Shown piece after piece: positions 15,101-26,212 of a stretch of DNA of 64,000 nucleotides. Every line of letters begins with the position of its first letter. Positions within the stretch are counted from its first letter, which is position 1. Both the position numbers and the translations under genes were made by a program. Origin of the DNA: Ehretia macrophylla (Eukaryota; Streptophyta; Magnoliopsida; Boraginales; Ehretiaceae). The stretch is from contig CM075765.1 in assembly GCA_037974665.1 (NCBI GenBank), positions 15,805,501 to 15,869,500 on the forward strand, in the 5' to 3' direction. The notes under the pieces were generated by a model, which made no database searches, was not told where the DNA came from, and saw only the letters and a program-made list of their open reading frames with translations.

Positions 15101-16454
15101 TGACTTGTCTGACCCTCAAAGTCCTCTTAATCAATTAGGCCAAATCAGTAATTCACTCCTACTAACAGACCTGAAAAATGCTAACTCAATAACAGTTTGA
15201 AATATAAACTATCAAAAACTGTATGCATCTTAATATTCTCAGTGGCATAGTCTATTAAAGGTGCAATATTGTTTGCCATCCCAACATGTATACAGTAAAA
15301 ACCAATCATTATCTTGGCTATGCCTCAAGAACAAGTTTATCTATAAAGAGTAGATACTGATTGCAAGCTCTGGCACAAAGACCTTAAGAGAAGAAGTACC
15401 TTGTTAGAGTAAAGGCAGCATTCTTCACAGAAGAAATATCAAGGGAGTGGCCTGGACTTAAGAAAGAATGGCATCTAAAATGGGTATTTCTGTACGGGAC
15501 GGGGTAAGTTCCCCTGTTTACTCTTCTTGAAAGATGTGTACTCCACAAATTCTGCCGCTGAAAACCCAACAGTTAAAGATGTCACTGATATTTTACATGA
15601 AGATCAATGCCTCATCACAGCAGATAAAAAAGGAATTAAAGAAGTAAGTATAAAAACTATGATATACAAGCTGCCCTCCAACCTGAATTACCAGTAGAGT
15701 GAAATAAAAATGTACCAAGCATGAAGTAACCTATCCTAGCATGAAGATATGGTACAACATCCACCAAATCACTAAATGAGAATATCCGTGTCTTACGTGT
15801 TTACCATAGCTGTAGGTTAGAAAAGGGGTGGTCTATGATTATGTATACATATATAAGCAAAAGGGCAAGAAAGTCATCATCCAGATGCTGCCTTCATTTT
15901 TCATTCAGGTCCAGCTAAGAAAACTAAAACGGTTGGTTCAATAAAAGTAGCATGATTTAGAATTGGCAGTAGAACTTCTTATTGCTAGAAGAAGCTTAAT
16001 GATGAAGCGAGTCATCAATCACACTGATATTACACAATTTTCCTTCACGAATTAACATATGAACATTGAGTCAAGATTAAAAGCCTTCTACAAGCTTCAT
16101 ATTGCACATTTAATAATATTTAGATATTCCACTTGCTGTTGTTATTCTTTTCCTTCTTCTTCTTTTTCTTCCTTTCTCTTGATTGGGCCGGGGGGTCAGA
16201 ACAAAGAGATTCAAAGAAACAGATGCATACCAAAGCAAGTGAAGACAAACTAGACCCAGAAAATTGTAGTTTGCCTCTTCCTATGACATTCTGTTCAAGA
16301 AAACATACAACAGTTAGGAGAAAAATTTTAACGAAAAACTATAGCAAAAAATTGCTCAACACATAAACAGTTATACCTGAAAATGATTACTGCATTTGTG
16401 GTTCTTGCAAATTCCCAATTCATGGGACAGTTGCAAAGAACCAGCAGCAGCCAT
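6570..16454 (-). CDS. MSL2/3: plastid mechanosensitive channel, MSL2/MSL3 type
   Basis: Twelve coding exons splice cleanly: 16454-16377, 15557-15400, 14092-13969, 13859-13765, 13664-13551, 13125-13065, 12053-11904, 11747-11637, 11345-11178, 11069-10956, 8426-8370 and 7541-6570. Phases all agree and give 733 residues, against about 670-680 in Arabidopsis MSL2/MSL3. MscS-family channels of this type sit in the plastid inner envelope and relieve osmotic stress and shape plastids. The N-terminus looks like a transit peptide ([18 protein letters not shown]). Hydrophobic segments follow around residues 90-115, 135-150, 170-195 and 220-240, then the pore-lining stretch ([18 protein letters not shown]) and the MscS beta domain ([33 protein letters not shown]). 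The long Ser/Lys/Asp-rich C-tail ends with the conserved [20 protein letters not shown] block. Start is the ATG at 16454. The gene is divergent to MDP1. Confidence 0.95.
8048..8285. repeat. two imperfect tandem copies of about 118 bp in an MSL intron
   Basis: Each copy begins with TCCACCTTTTCTGGGGCA and continues with an AACTGCCAA, TTAGA.GGTTCT and CCATTTCATTAT-like series. Copies start near 8050 and 8170. They lie in the intron between 7541 and 8370. Confidence 0.7.
9095..9124 (+). repeat. poly-C run of 30 bases
   Basis: An uninterrupted run of 30 C follows the sequence TTCCCCCCCTAGGGT in the 2.5-kb MSL intron (8427-10955). Such a run is rare in this AT-rich sequence. Its exact length is likely to be uncertain in the assembly. 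The rest of this intron shows no recognisable gene or element. Confidence 0.9.
12071..12273. repeat. direct repeat of about 80 bp, spacing 120 bp, in an MSL intron
   Basis: The string CATATTACCACATAAGA, then GATAGTCCATAGAAT and CGACTTTCATCTCAACAAAG-like sequence occur at about 12071-12150 and again at 12191-12273. They are separated by a C-rich spacer. It lies in the intron between 12053 and 13065. Confidence 0.8.
13455..13541. repeat. short tandem duplication followed by a GA microsatellite
   Basis: ATTCATGTGCCAGAAATTG occurs at about 13473 and again near 13507. The second copy runs into a (GA)n tract that ends just before the exon border at 13551. Confidence 0.75.
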
Positions 16455-17076
16455 TATCGCACAAAACTATTCACTTTGAATACCCCACCCAGCATAAGAC
16501 TACGAGTCCTACGTGCCACACAAAATCTTTCTACAACTGCAAATATATATCAACCACGGACCAAAAACTTATCAGCCACACTTCTCCGAAACCTGCACGT
16601 AACAAGTGATTACATAAGATTATAGTACAGCAAAGATATTAGTAACCATCCTAATCATACAAGTGCTAAAATTTAAAACCTCCCCCCACCCAAAATTACA
16701 CAAAGGGCAGTGCACGAAGCTCCAGTTATCCACGGTCCGGGAAAGGATACTAAATTAATATCTTTGCTGAAACATGCTACATAGATATATGCCTATGTGT
16801 GCGTTCGCGCGCATATGGGGCGTGTATAGATACATAAAATCCATTACACTAATAATTTGACAATAAGGCATGATAATTAGTTTTTTAACAAGTAAATCAT
16901 TTTCTAATTAAAACCCTAAACATTAGCAAATTAAAACCCTACGTATACTTTCCATTATAATTAGGGAAAAAAAGGAGCTAATTTAATTAGGAATTATTTC
17001 CAGCAAAATTAGCTATCGAATTTGAACAGTGGAAGCACAAATAGGTAAACATAATTGAAAATTTAATTTTATATTT
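16455..17076 (-). other. 5' flank of the MSL gene
   Basis: Upstream region of the minus-strand MSL gene, before the duplicated segment begins at 17077. It presumably carries the 5' UTR and proximal promoter. No coding potential or mobile element was recognised. Confidence 0.5.
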
Positions 17077-17303
17077 AAATTCATATATTGTTTAAATTTA
17101 AGCATAAATATTTTCGATTTTTCAAAAAATAGCGAAGAAGGAAGAGGCGTTACGACGTCGTTTTCTTACCTTTTGTGTACGGCTCAAGCAAAACGAAAAC
17201 ACGTACAGGTTGGCCTCTGGCATGGGAGGGGAGACTTTTGCGCCAGGAATTATTATTATACGCCCTTGCGGTTGTGGGTCCCACAAGATATCATTGGTTT
17301 TTG

Positions 17304-17313
17304 GCCACGTGGC
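17304..17313. promoter_or_regulatory. G-box palindrome GCCACGTGGC in the duplicated block
   Basis: A perfect G-box (bZIP/bHLH target type) lies between MSL and MDP1 copy 1. The same site is kept at 22835-22844 and 58059-58068 and is degraded to GCCACGTCAC at 42432-42441. Function is inferred from motif and position only. Confidence 0.4.
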
Positions 17314-19075
17314 AAGTCTATATATTTGTTTCTTTTTTTACGAGGTTGGTGATTTTATGTGAAGAAATAAAGGGAATAAATATGGGAATCAATTGATACC
17401 AATGTAGAATATTACCATTTTGGGTAAATTTCACAATTACTCCATATTGTTTACATACTGTATTTTTTCAATGTCATTTTTAATGTGTCAAAAGACTCAT
17501 AGCAATTTTCAATATTTATAAAAGTAATTTAAAATAATTTTTATTCTTTAATACTAGTCAATTTAGTCCTTATTATTTTTCAATAAATTTAATTTAGTCT
17601 CTGCATATGACCCTATTTAGAGATTAATTTTAAATTTTTGAAAAATAATAAGAATAAATTAGCTAGTTTTGAATAATAGAGACTATTTTAAATTATTTTT
17701 ATAAATATTAGAAATTAATATAATTTTTTAAAAATATTAAAGACCAACTTGAAAAAATATGTAAACAATAAGAACTATATGCATAATTTGCTCTTACCAT
17801 TTTTCTATTTTTTGGTGCTAAAGAAATAAGAAGGGTGGAAAAGAAATTAAAAAAATAATTATGTTTAGCTAAAAGGATGAGAGAAACGTGAATTGAAAAA
17901 AAAAAGTATTTTTGGGTTCAAATCGAATGTGATGAGGGGTATTAGTATTTTTTACCATGTATGTTTTGCTCTCAATTGTAAAATGATATAACAATATAAT
18001 GAAGATATAAGATTGATGATCTCGTTATTAAAAATATGAAAATTTACCAGTTGATTTTTCACTCCTTCAATGTGGATATTTGGAGTTTTCCTTTCATTGA
18101 ATTTTATGATATATTCTTTGATAATTTTTTGTACTTTCATGTATTCTTGTTCTTTTCCTCTACCCCTCCTAGTCCCCTATAAGCCTTTCCCTCTTACTCA
18201 TTAACACATTTTAAATTAATTATTATTAATAAATTAAATAATTAAAAAATTAAAAAATATTAATCCAATAATCAAAGAATATTTTAATAAGAATAAATGC
18301 CCTCATTAGTCTTCAATGTTCGCTATTAGAACACTTTGGTAATTGACATTTAAAAATAAACCTTTTAGTTCTTAAAATTAATTCAGTGGGACAATGTTAA
18401 TCTCGATAGCAAAATTTATTTATTTTTTTATAGTTGTATCACGTGATTGATACGTGACTGTTATAATCTATCATAATTGAAAGTAAAATTAATATTATGT
18501 AGGATCATACTCGCGCTAGTCACGTGATAAAATTATCAAAAAATAAACAAATTTTGTTATCCGAATTAATGTTATCTCACTAAATTACCTTTAAAGATTA
18601 AAAAACTTATTTTTAAAAATTAAGGACCAAAATATCCCAACAAGAAATATTAAAAATTAATAAGGGCATTTACTCTTTTAATAAAGAAAACTGTAACCTC
18701 ATTAATATCTACATAGAAATACGAGTATATAAAAAATTTGTAGGGCATTTTGAGATTTAAAATCTTAACTTTTGTGGGACAAAATAATATTTGCAAATAA
18801 AAGTAAGAAAATGAAGCCCTATTACATGGGATTTTTGTTGTTATTAGGATCCAAATCCTTTCATACTAGGATTACGATAAACCCCTTAAATCAATAATTT
18901 TTTTTATTTTTTTCTGATTTAAAAATTATACTTAATATTGGGATTTCTCGTAATTAAAGCGAGAATATAGAATAACAACTTTGGCCAAAAAAAAAATATA
19001 TATATATATATATATAAAGAACAACATTGGGAGACAAGAAAAGAAGACCCGCGAGGCATCTAGGCAAGGTCAAGG

Positions 19076-21234
19076 ATGGCGAACGAGGAGAAGGTGAAGG
19101 AAGAGGCATTGCAGATCATAGGACAATTCAACAACAACCTTCCTCGTCTTGTTGTCTTTGATCTTGATTACACTCTTTGGCCTTTCTTTTGGTATCATAT
19201 CTTCATGCTTCTATTATTTTTTCTCTTACACGCCTCTACTAAAAAATTGTTTTGCATTAAAATTCTATAAAAAAAATTGTGCTGCTATAATTTATGTGTG
19301 ATGTAAATTATCAGTTTCTTTTGGTACCAATGATGACAAATGTGTAGTGATAGTTAAAAAGTGCAACTCGGTACATGAAACTCGTGAAGGGTATGGGGAA
19401 GGGTTGGATTCATTCCGAGTCTAATTTAGGTTACCTTGCGTTTTTGCAAGATGTCAGATTAATTTCTGTGTTTTATATATTCATTTGTTGAATTTCTTTT
19501 GCCAAAGTCTGTTTGGATTCAGATGGTTATGTTTCGCAAGGGATGAGCTAGTTAAAGAATAGATACAACCATGCCCTTAATATATATCTAGCATCACCCC
19601 CTGCCCGACACGGGGGCGGTGGGCTGATAAATGCAAGGAGAGAACCATCATGTAGCTTTTTTGGTGTTTGGGTTGGGGGGGTGAGGGTGTGGGTGATAAT
19701 TTGCTGAAGGCATTCTTTCGGTTTATGTAGGTGTATTTCTTGATTTTTCCTTTCACAGCCAATATTGTGCTATATTTGATTCCAAGTTAAGACTAATTAA
19801 AGCTTATTTAGGTATTATTTGTTGATCATTGGAATAATGGTGGAATAGTTGTTAGCTATAATAATTATGATATTTCCTTTGCATAGCCAAGATTGTGCTG
19901 TATTTGATCTCTAGTTAAGGTTACTGGAACATTGTGGCATTCTTTGATTGATTGATGATGAAGCATAGTAAAGGTTGAATTTTGATGCCACACTTGGTGG
20001 TTAATCTTAATATGACATCAGCATGGTGCTCAGTTCCCGTCATTTTCCTGTCAATGTTTTGCATCCTTTTCTGTTTGTTTGTTCTGCTGTAATTGATGTT
20101 AAGTATGCTGAGGCTGGGATTTTTTAACTCTAACCAGCAGCAAGCCATTTGCTATTAATTGAATTTCATATTGTGTGAATGGGGCATTTGTGTTGCATGA
20201 ACAAATTGTGGATTGCTGATTTGTTGATATATTCTTTGAATATGTTCCATTTAACTTCCGGGCTGCTAATCATATCCATAATTTCCTCTCAGTGAGTGCT
20301 ACTACAAAAGTGATACACCGCATCTCTATCCTCACGCTAGGGGAATACTCTATGCCCTCAAGGACCAGGGAATCAACGTGGCCATTGCTTCTAGATCGCC
20401 AGCACATGACATAGCAACAACGTTTCTTGAAAAATTAGGTATCAGATCCATGGTTGTTGCAGAGGTGAGCCACTTCTATCTTATTTCTCTTATTTTACCC
20501 TTCTCTTTCTTTCTAGAATTCTTTCAAGTCAATTTATATGTTTCCTATATTCTTCAATTTATTCAATCTTTTCCTTTAACAATACACACCCGGTTAATTA
20601 GAGCCAAAGATTAAATTCATGAAAAGTGTAAAGATATGTCCTTTTACTGGTTCTGAACGTGAAGGTGCAACTCTGCCTCTCCATCTCTATTATGCTACAT
20701 CCGAGTAGGCTTGGACACTGTGAGGTATAAAAGAGCTGAAAGAAAATCACAATCAATGAATTAGTAAATTATACGCGATAATCTTAATTGATATATGAAA
20801 TCTAGTCCCTACACCATGCTGCATTTGATGTCATATTTGACCCAATAATGCACCTCTGCCTCGTTAATGTCATTTCCTTTTTCATTTCCCCCTTCCTTCT
20901 GGATAATGTAAAATGGCTGTAATGCAGGAGATTTTCCCCAGCTGGACACACAAAACGGAGCATTTTCAGAAGATTCATACAAAGACTGGTATACCTTATG
21001 AGTCAATGCTCTTCTTTGATGATGAGGATAGAAACATCAGATCGGTAATTTCTTTTCCCCTTGCAACTTATCTACGCATGATGAATGTATTACTAAATTG
21101 TCTGGGCAATAAAATCCTTTGCGCAGGTCTCTAAAATGGGCGTGACAAGCATTCTTGTAGATGACGGCATAACCCTTGATGCTTTGAAGCAAGGTCTTTC
21201 AGAATATTCCCAGAAGTCCAGCAAAAACAAGTGA
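19076..21234 (+). CDS. MDP1: magnesium-dependent phosphatase 1, copy 1
   Basis: Four exons, 19076-19191, 20293-20464, 20928-21044 and 21127-21234 (TGA), give 170 residues. The family (HAD superfamily, subfamily IIIC) is a small soluble phosphatase thought to act on phosphotyrosine or glycated/sugar phosphates. The catalytic DxDxT motif is present (VFDLDYTLW, near residue 30), as are the SRS motif (IASRSPAHD) and the acidic metal site (FFDDEDRN). Exon 1 ends inside a Cys codon that exon 2 completes (TLWPFFCECYYK), matching the plant family. Length is slightly below Arabidopsis MDP1 (about 190) because the C-terminal tail is shorter. It is the most diverged of the three copies and lies in the insertion-free unit, so it is probably the ancestral gene. 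Confidence 0.93.
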
Positions 21235-21744
21235 AAGTGATTTTTACATAATCATACTACTTAACATTCAGGATCTGGAGATAATTTGATTATATCAACC
21301 AAAATTGATATACTGTCAATTGAGGAGTCTTCATTTCTGCTGGACTTAACTGCTCGTGTTTTAATTTTAAGATTATGAAGTGTTAAGAAGATAGATGATA
21401 GTGTCAACATGTTATATGAATGAGTGTGATTGTTATCAGGATTGTAGATCTAAAATTCTTTTGAGAAGAAGGATGATGGGGAGAGAACCTGCTGTCTTGG
21501 ATAATTTATCTCAGCTTATTGGTTTCTTTCCGAAACTTGAGTCTGTTTTTGCTACATTGTTGTGTTGTTGTAAAATTCATATATTGTTTAAATTTAAGAA
21601 TAAATATTTTCCATTTTCAAAAATAGCGAAGAAGGAAGAGGCGTTATGACGTCGTTTTCTTACCTTTTGTGTGCAGCTGAAACAAAACAAAAACACGTAC
21701 AGGTTGGCCAATGGCATGGGAGGGGAGGCTTTGCGCCAGGAATA

Positions 21745-22781
21745 GGTTCCGTTTGTTTGTCGTAAAATATTTTTTTGTAAAATATTTTTTACATTTTACG
21801 GTGTTTGGCAGGACATAAAATATAGTGAAAAATGTTTTCATTCAAAGGAAAAGTAAAGTTGTAGTTATAATGGGTATAAAGGCTCCGTTTGTTTGCCGTA
21901 AAATAAATTACTTGTGTAAAATATTTTTCGTAGAAAGTATTTTTCTGGAAAATAAAATATTTTACATGGCTCCGTTTGTTTGTCGTAAAATAATTTATTG
22001 AGGGAAAATATTTTACTGAAAAATAGAATACTGAAAAATATTTTCTGGTGTTTGGATGTACGGTAAGTTCGGTAAAATATTTTCTTATCCCAAAGGACAT
22101 GAAAATATTTTGCATAATTTTGTACTAGTCGCAATTGTTGACCGAAAAATATTTTACAGTTGACCAATTTTTCAGTGTTATCAAACACCGTAAAATTAAG
22201 AAAAAGCAGTCGCAATTTTTTACTGGAAAATATTTTACGATTGACCAATTTTTCAGTGTTATCAAACATCGTAAAATCTAAAAAATATTTTCCGGTAAAA
22301 TATTTTATAGCAAACAAACGGAGCCAAAATGTTTTCTTCTCCCTTTCCATTTTTGCATTCACTTTTTAACATTTTCTCTCTCCTCTCATCAAAAAGTCAG
22401 AAGCTGCTGCTGCCTTCTCTTTTTGCATTCATCGTCTCTCTCTCTCTCACCTTCTCTTTCTTAAATTCTATTTACAATTTTTTTATTTAACTAATTTTTT
22501 TGTAATAATAAAATTCATTCATTTTTTTTTGTAAAAATTTCTCTAAGAATAAAAATTATTCTTTTTGTAAGAAAATTTAACTGGCAAGTATTTTCTAGTA
22601 ACAACTAAACACCATAAAATATTTTTTAGTGTGATAATCAAACATCAAAAAATATTTTTTAGTGTGATAATTAAACATCAAAAAATATTTTTCAGTGTGA
22701 TAATCAAACACCATAACATATTTTGATTTTCAGGAAAATATTTTCATTCAACAAATTATTTTACAGTAAACAAACGGAGCC
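21745..22781. mobile_element. nested MITE-like elements with GGCTCCGTTTGTTT termini
   Basis: Left terminal repeats occur at 21745 (GGTTCCGTTTGTTTGTCG), 21881 and 21968. Matching inverted right ends (CAAACAAACGGAGCC) finish at 22325 and 22781. The outer element interrupts the sequence that is continuous at 17241-17260 (unit 0) and at about 42375 (unit 2). A second element, 21881-22325, is inside it; its empty counterpart is at about 57535-57545, suggesting a 3-bp duplication (AAA). The third left end at 21968 has no partner of its own. The interior is full of AAAATATTTT-type repeats and has no transposase. The superfamily is uncertain (PIF/Harbinger- or CACTA-like by TSD size). Confidence 0.75.
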
Positions 22782-22834
22782 TATTATTATACGCCCTTGC
22801 AATTGTGGGTCCCACTAGATATCATTTCTTTTTG

Positions 22835-22844
22835 GCCACGTGGC
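22835..22844. promoter_or_regulatory. G-box palindrome, unit 1 copy
   Basis: This is the unit 1 copy of the GCCACGTGGC palindrome seen at 17304, just right of the MITE-like insertion. Confidence 0.35.
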
Positions 22845-22980
22845 AGGTATATATATATATATTTATGGAATCAATTGATACCAATGTAGAATATTACCAT
22901 TTTTCTATTATTTGGTGCTAAAGAAATAAGAAGGGTGGAAAATAAAATAAAAAAAGAATTATGTTTTGCTAAAAGGATGA

Positions 22981-23475
22981 TGGGTGAAGTGTACTAGACC
23001 CCCCTGTACTTTAGTGAAAGTGCACAATACTCCCTATAATTCAAAAATTCCCTGAATTAGTTTTTGTGGTTTTTCAAAAGTGCACAACACCCCCATGCTG
23101 TTTAAAAATTTGTTAAATTTAACGAATAATGTACTTTACACGCTCTAAGTGAGAATTTTATTAATTTTTAACGAATTTATTAATTAAATAATTATAAGAA
23201 TTGACTAAATTACTTTTTTTTAAAAATAAAAAAAATGGTCATATTTCCTAACACCACCCCCCACGCCACCCCCCAGGCCCTCACCCATCCTCTAACCCCC
23301 ACCCAGCCCTCACCCTCCCACCCCCACCCCCACCCCCACCCCCACCCAACCTTTCACCCCCCTACCCTCACACCCAGCTCGTCACCAACACCTCCCACCC
23401 CTACCCTCACCCTCACCCAGCCCCATCAACTCCCCCACGTAGCCCTACCTCAACCCCTACATTCTTTTTGCAATG

Positions 23476-23540
<65 letters not shown>

Positions 23541-23862
23541 CGTGTGTGGTATATATATATGTGTGTGTATTTTTCTTTTTTTTTGTGTATATATATTTCT
23601 TTCTTTTTTGCATATATATATATCTTTCTTTTTCTTTTGTTTTTTTGGTCTAAACAAAAGAGAAAAGGACAAAAATAGAAATAAAAAAAGATTGAGGCTA
23701 TTTACGTCTTTTTATAAAATTTGTTAAATATGACATATTTTTTAATGGTAGGAGTGTTGTGCACTTTTAAAAAATACATAAACTAGTTCAAGGAGTTTTT
23801 AAATTATAAAGAGGTGTTGTGCACTTTCACTAAATCACATGGGGGTCTGGTGCAATTCATCC
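22981..23862. mobile_element. long-TIR non-autonomous DNA element (882 bp)
   Basis: The ends are inverted repeats of roughly 140 bp. TGGGTGAAGTGTAC, AGACCCCC, TTTAGTGAAAGTGCAC and AAAAGTGCACAACAC on the left reappear reverse-complemented at 23720-23862. It is flanked by AAAGGATGA (22972-22980) and AAAGATGA (23863-23870). The uninterrupted site is at 17872-17880. An 8-9 bp target duplication with long TIRs fits a MULE-like or hAT-like element. No transposase is present. The middle is a C-rich strand (23245-23460) followed by a TA tract and a T-rich stretch. Confidence 0.82.
23476..23530. repeat. (TA)n microsatellite inside the long-TIR element
   Basis: A TA tract of about 27 repeats is followed by TG-rich sequence. 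Related but different-length TA/TG tracts lie at the same place in the other copies (54355-54440 and 58688-58735). Confidence 0.9.
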
Positions 23863-25305
23863 AAAGATGAAAGAAACATGAATTGAAAAAAAAGAAAATA
23901 AGTATTTTTTGGTTCAAATTGAATAACATTTTGTGATGAGGGGTATTAGTATTTTTTACCAAGTACGTTTTGCTATCAATTGTAAAATGATATAACAACA
24001 ATACAATGAAGATATAAGACTAATGATCTCGTCATTAAAAATATGAAAAAATTTATCAGTTGATTTTTCACTCCTTTAATATGGATTGTATTTGGAGTTT
24101 TCCTTTCATTGAATTTTATGATATATTCTTTGATAATTTTTTTTGTATTTTCATGTATTCTTGTTCTTTTCTTCTACCCCTCTAGCCTCCCATAATCCTT
24201 TCCCTCCGACTCCTGAACACATTTTAAATTAATTATTATTAATGAATTTAATAATTAAAAAAATATTTTAATAATAAAAAATTAACTAATTTTAATTTTA
24301 ATTTAATTGATAAATATTTAATTTAATAATAAAAAAATACTAATTTTAATTTTAATTTAATTAATGATTAATTAATTTTATTAATAATTAAATAAATTAA
24401 TAAAAAAATTACTCAAACAAATTTTAAGGGCATCCTTCATTTAAAAACTTATTCAAAAATTAATTTTATAGAAACAATTTTTTTTTTTGTTCTTAAAAAT
24501 TATTTTTAAAAACTGTTCTAAAAAACTATTTTAGGAAATAAAAAAACCAGAACACATCCAAACATGCCCTAAATTTTTGTGCATAGGTGCATCCATGATA
24601 TGAATAATGCAATTTCTTTTTTTCAATTTTCTGTGCAACCCAACCATCTTCCCTCCTAAGGTATAGTTGGCATTAGGGATGAAATCTAGGTAAATATAAT
24701 AAACTCAATGGGAAAAGAATAAATTATATATGACCAATCGGCGCAAAATACTAATTGCAAAAAATAAAAACTTGACATTAAGAAAACTATAACCTCATTA
24801 ATATCTACATAGAAATATGAGTATATAAAAAAATTGTAGGGTATTTTGAGATTTAAATATTAACTTTTGTGGGACAAAATAATCTTTACAAATAAAAGTA
24901 AGAAAATGAAGCCCTATTACATGGGATTTATGTTGTTATTAGGGATCCAAATTCTTTCATACTGGGATTAGGATAAATTTTTTAGAGGGCGTTTAATTCA
25001 TGGATTTATTCAGAATTCTTGGAGATGTGAATTTAAGAATTTAATATTCTTATGTTTGGTTCATAAAATAAGAAAATATTATTAAAAATATCACATTCCT
25101 GATAATCTATTATTTTCATGATTTTGCTAAATTTTATTCTCATGTGAAGGGATAAAAATATAATATTCTTGAATTGTAAAAATATTTTAGTAAGCGTAAA
25201 AAGATAAAAATACCCCAACTTAAAATAATCTTCTCATATTTTCTTTGCAAAACTTTTTCTTCTCAATACGATTTAGGACAAATCGTTGTCTTTCTCTATC
25301 TGTCT
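23863..25305. other. AT-rich flank of unit 1
   Basis: This matches the AT-rich part of unit 0 (17881-18890) up to the string CATACT.GGATTA.GATAAA at 24958. From about 24983 it enters sequence absent from unit 0, beginning with GGCGTTTAATTCATGG, the left side of the Rab6-carrying insertion. There are no genes. Confidence 0.6.
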
Positions 25306-25669
25306 CTCAAAAAATCTTAACTGGTCTTAGACCATGGCCACATATGGTCTTAGTCTTTTAATTATTACAAAAATCTCTTAAATTTAAGTAAATTATACTT
25401 TTCCCCCATCATCCCCAACCAACCCATCACTTCTCCACCATTTCAATCACCACCTCTTCCCACCACACCACCACCTTCTGCCACCCTTTCCCACCGTTTG
25501 CACCACCACCATCTCCTCCTAACACTTCCACCCGCATCTCCACGATTTCTTTCGTCTTCATCACCAACAAACTCACCATCTTGGTCCATCATTTCCACCA
25601 CCTTTGACCGTCATTTTCTCCCTCTTCACCCAAACAAAATTACCACGCTTCCCCATCACCAAGTCAATC

Positions 25670-25674
25670 GTTGC
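25670..25674 (+). repeat. target-site duplication GTTGC, left
   Basis: GTTGC precedes the 5' LTR and recurs at 35477-35481. The uninterrupted site with one GTTGC is present in the third copy at about 60838-60842. Confidence 0.93.
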
Positions 25675-26143
25675 TGACGAGGGGTTCCCGAGCTGAGCTA
25701 AATGAGCCGACCTTCTGAGCAGAGATGGGCTAATCCGCGTTACGTCAGCAACTCGTTCAGCTCAATGCCCAACCTAGATGACTGGCCCGACCCCGTTAAC
25801 CCCGATCTCAGTTCCAGCTGTTCCGATGGGACATAAAGCACTGATGGGACATAAAGCTGCGTCGCATTAAATGCTGTCAGACCCAAGCTTAGTATAAATA
25901 GAGCTCAACCCTCTTCATTTAAGGGATCTCGTTATTAATTGCTCTCAACTACTTTACCAGCTCGGACATACTAATCGTTCGCACGCCTGAGGGGAAAATC
26001 CGGGTCGTCACCCCGCCTTTTCCTTGCTTTCCTTGTGCAGGACCTACAGCCGACCAATAAAGTCTAGCTTGGAGGCGGACCAGAGGAGTCCAGCTCGGCC
26101 AAAGCAGCTCCCGAATTCAACTGTGAGACTTTCAACCTCGACA
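25675..26143 (+). repeat. 5' LTR of the Tat element
   Basis: The LTR is 469 bp, starting TGACGAGGGG and ending CCTCGACA. A TATAAATA box lies at 25893-25900 and an AATAAA string near the right part (CCAATAAAG). Confidence 0.95.
25893..25900 (+). promoter_or_regulatory. TATA box in the 5' LTR
   Basis: TATAAATA lies 218 bp into the LTR, in the position expected of the U3 promoter. The same box is at 35226-35233 in the 3' LTR. Confidence 0.7.
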
Positions 26144-26212
26144 ATTTGGTGCCGTCTGTGGGAAGCGACGAGTTCTTTTATAACTCTCTTCGCCACTCAT
26201 TGAGAAACCATC

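Larger units (their letters stand above)
17077..21572. repeat. tandem duplication unit 0 (about 4.5 kb), without insertions
   Basis: The unit starts with AAATTCATATATTGTTTAAA at 17077; the same string recurs at 21573 and 42189 at the start of the next units. It holds the far MSL flank, an AT-rich spacer and MDP1 copy 1. Compared with the later units it lacks three insertions. The continuous empty sites are visible at about 17250 (GCGCCAGGAATTATTATTAT), 17872-17880 (AAAGGATGA) and about 18880-18895 (CCCCTTAAATCAA). It is the best picture of the locus before it was filled with elements. Confidence 0.85.

Noticed and set aside
21865-22362. 165-codon minus-strand frame rich in KYF and KIF phrases
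   Set aside because: Arises from the AAAATATTTT-type repeats of the MITE-like elements.
23235-23678. 147-codon frame in the C-rich and TA-rich interior of the long-TIR element
   Set aside because: The product is Pro/His then Tyr/Ile repeats, produced by simple sequence. The other copies break it differently.
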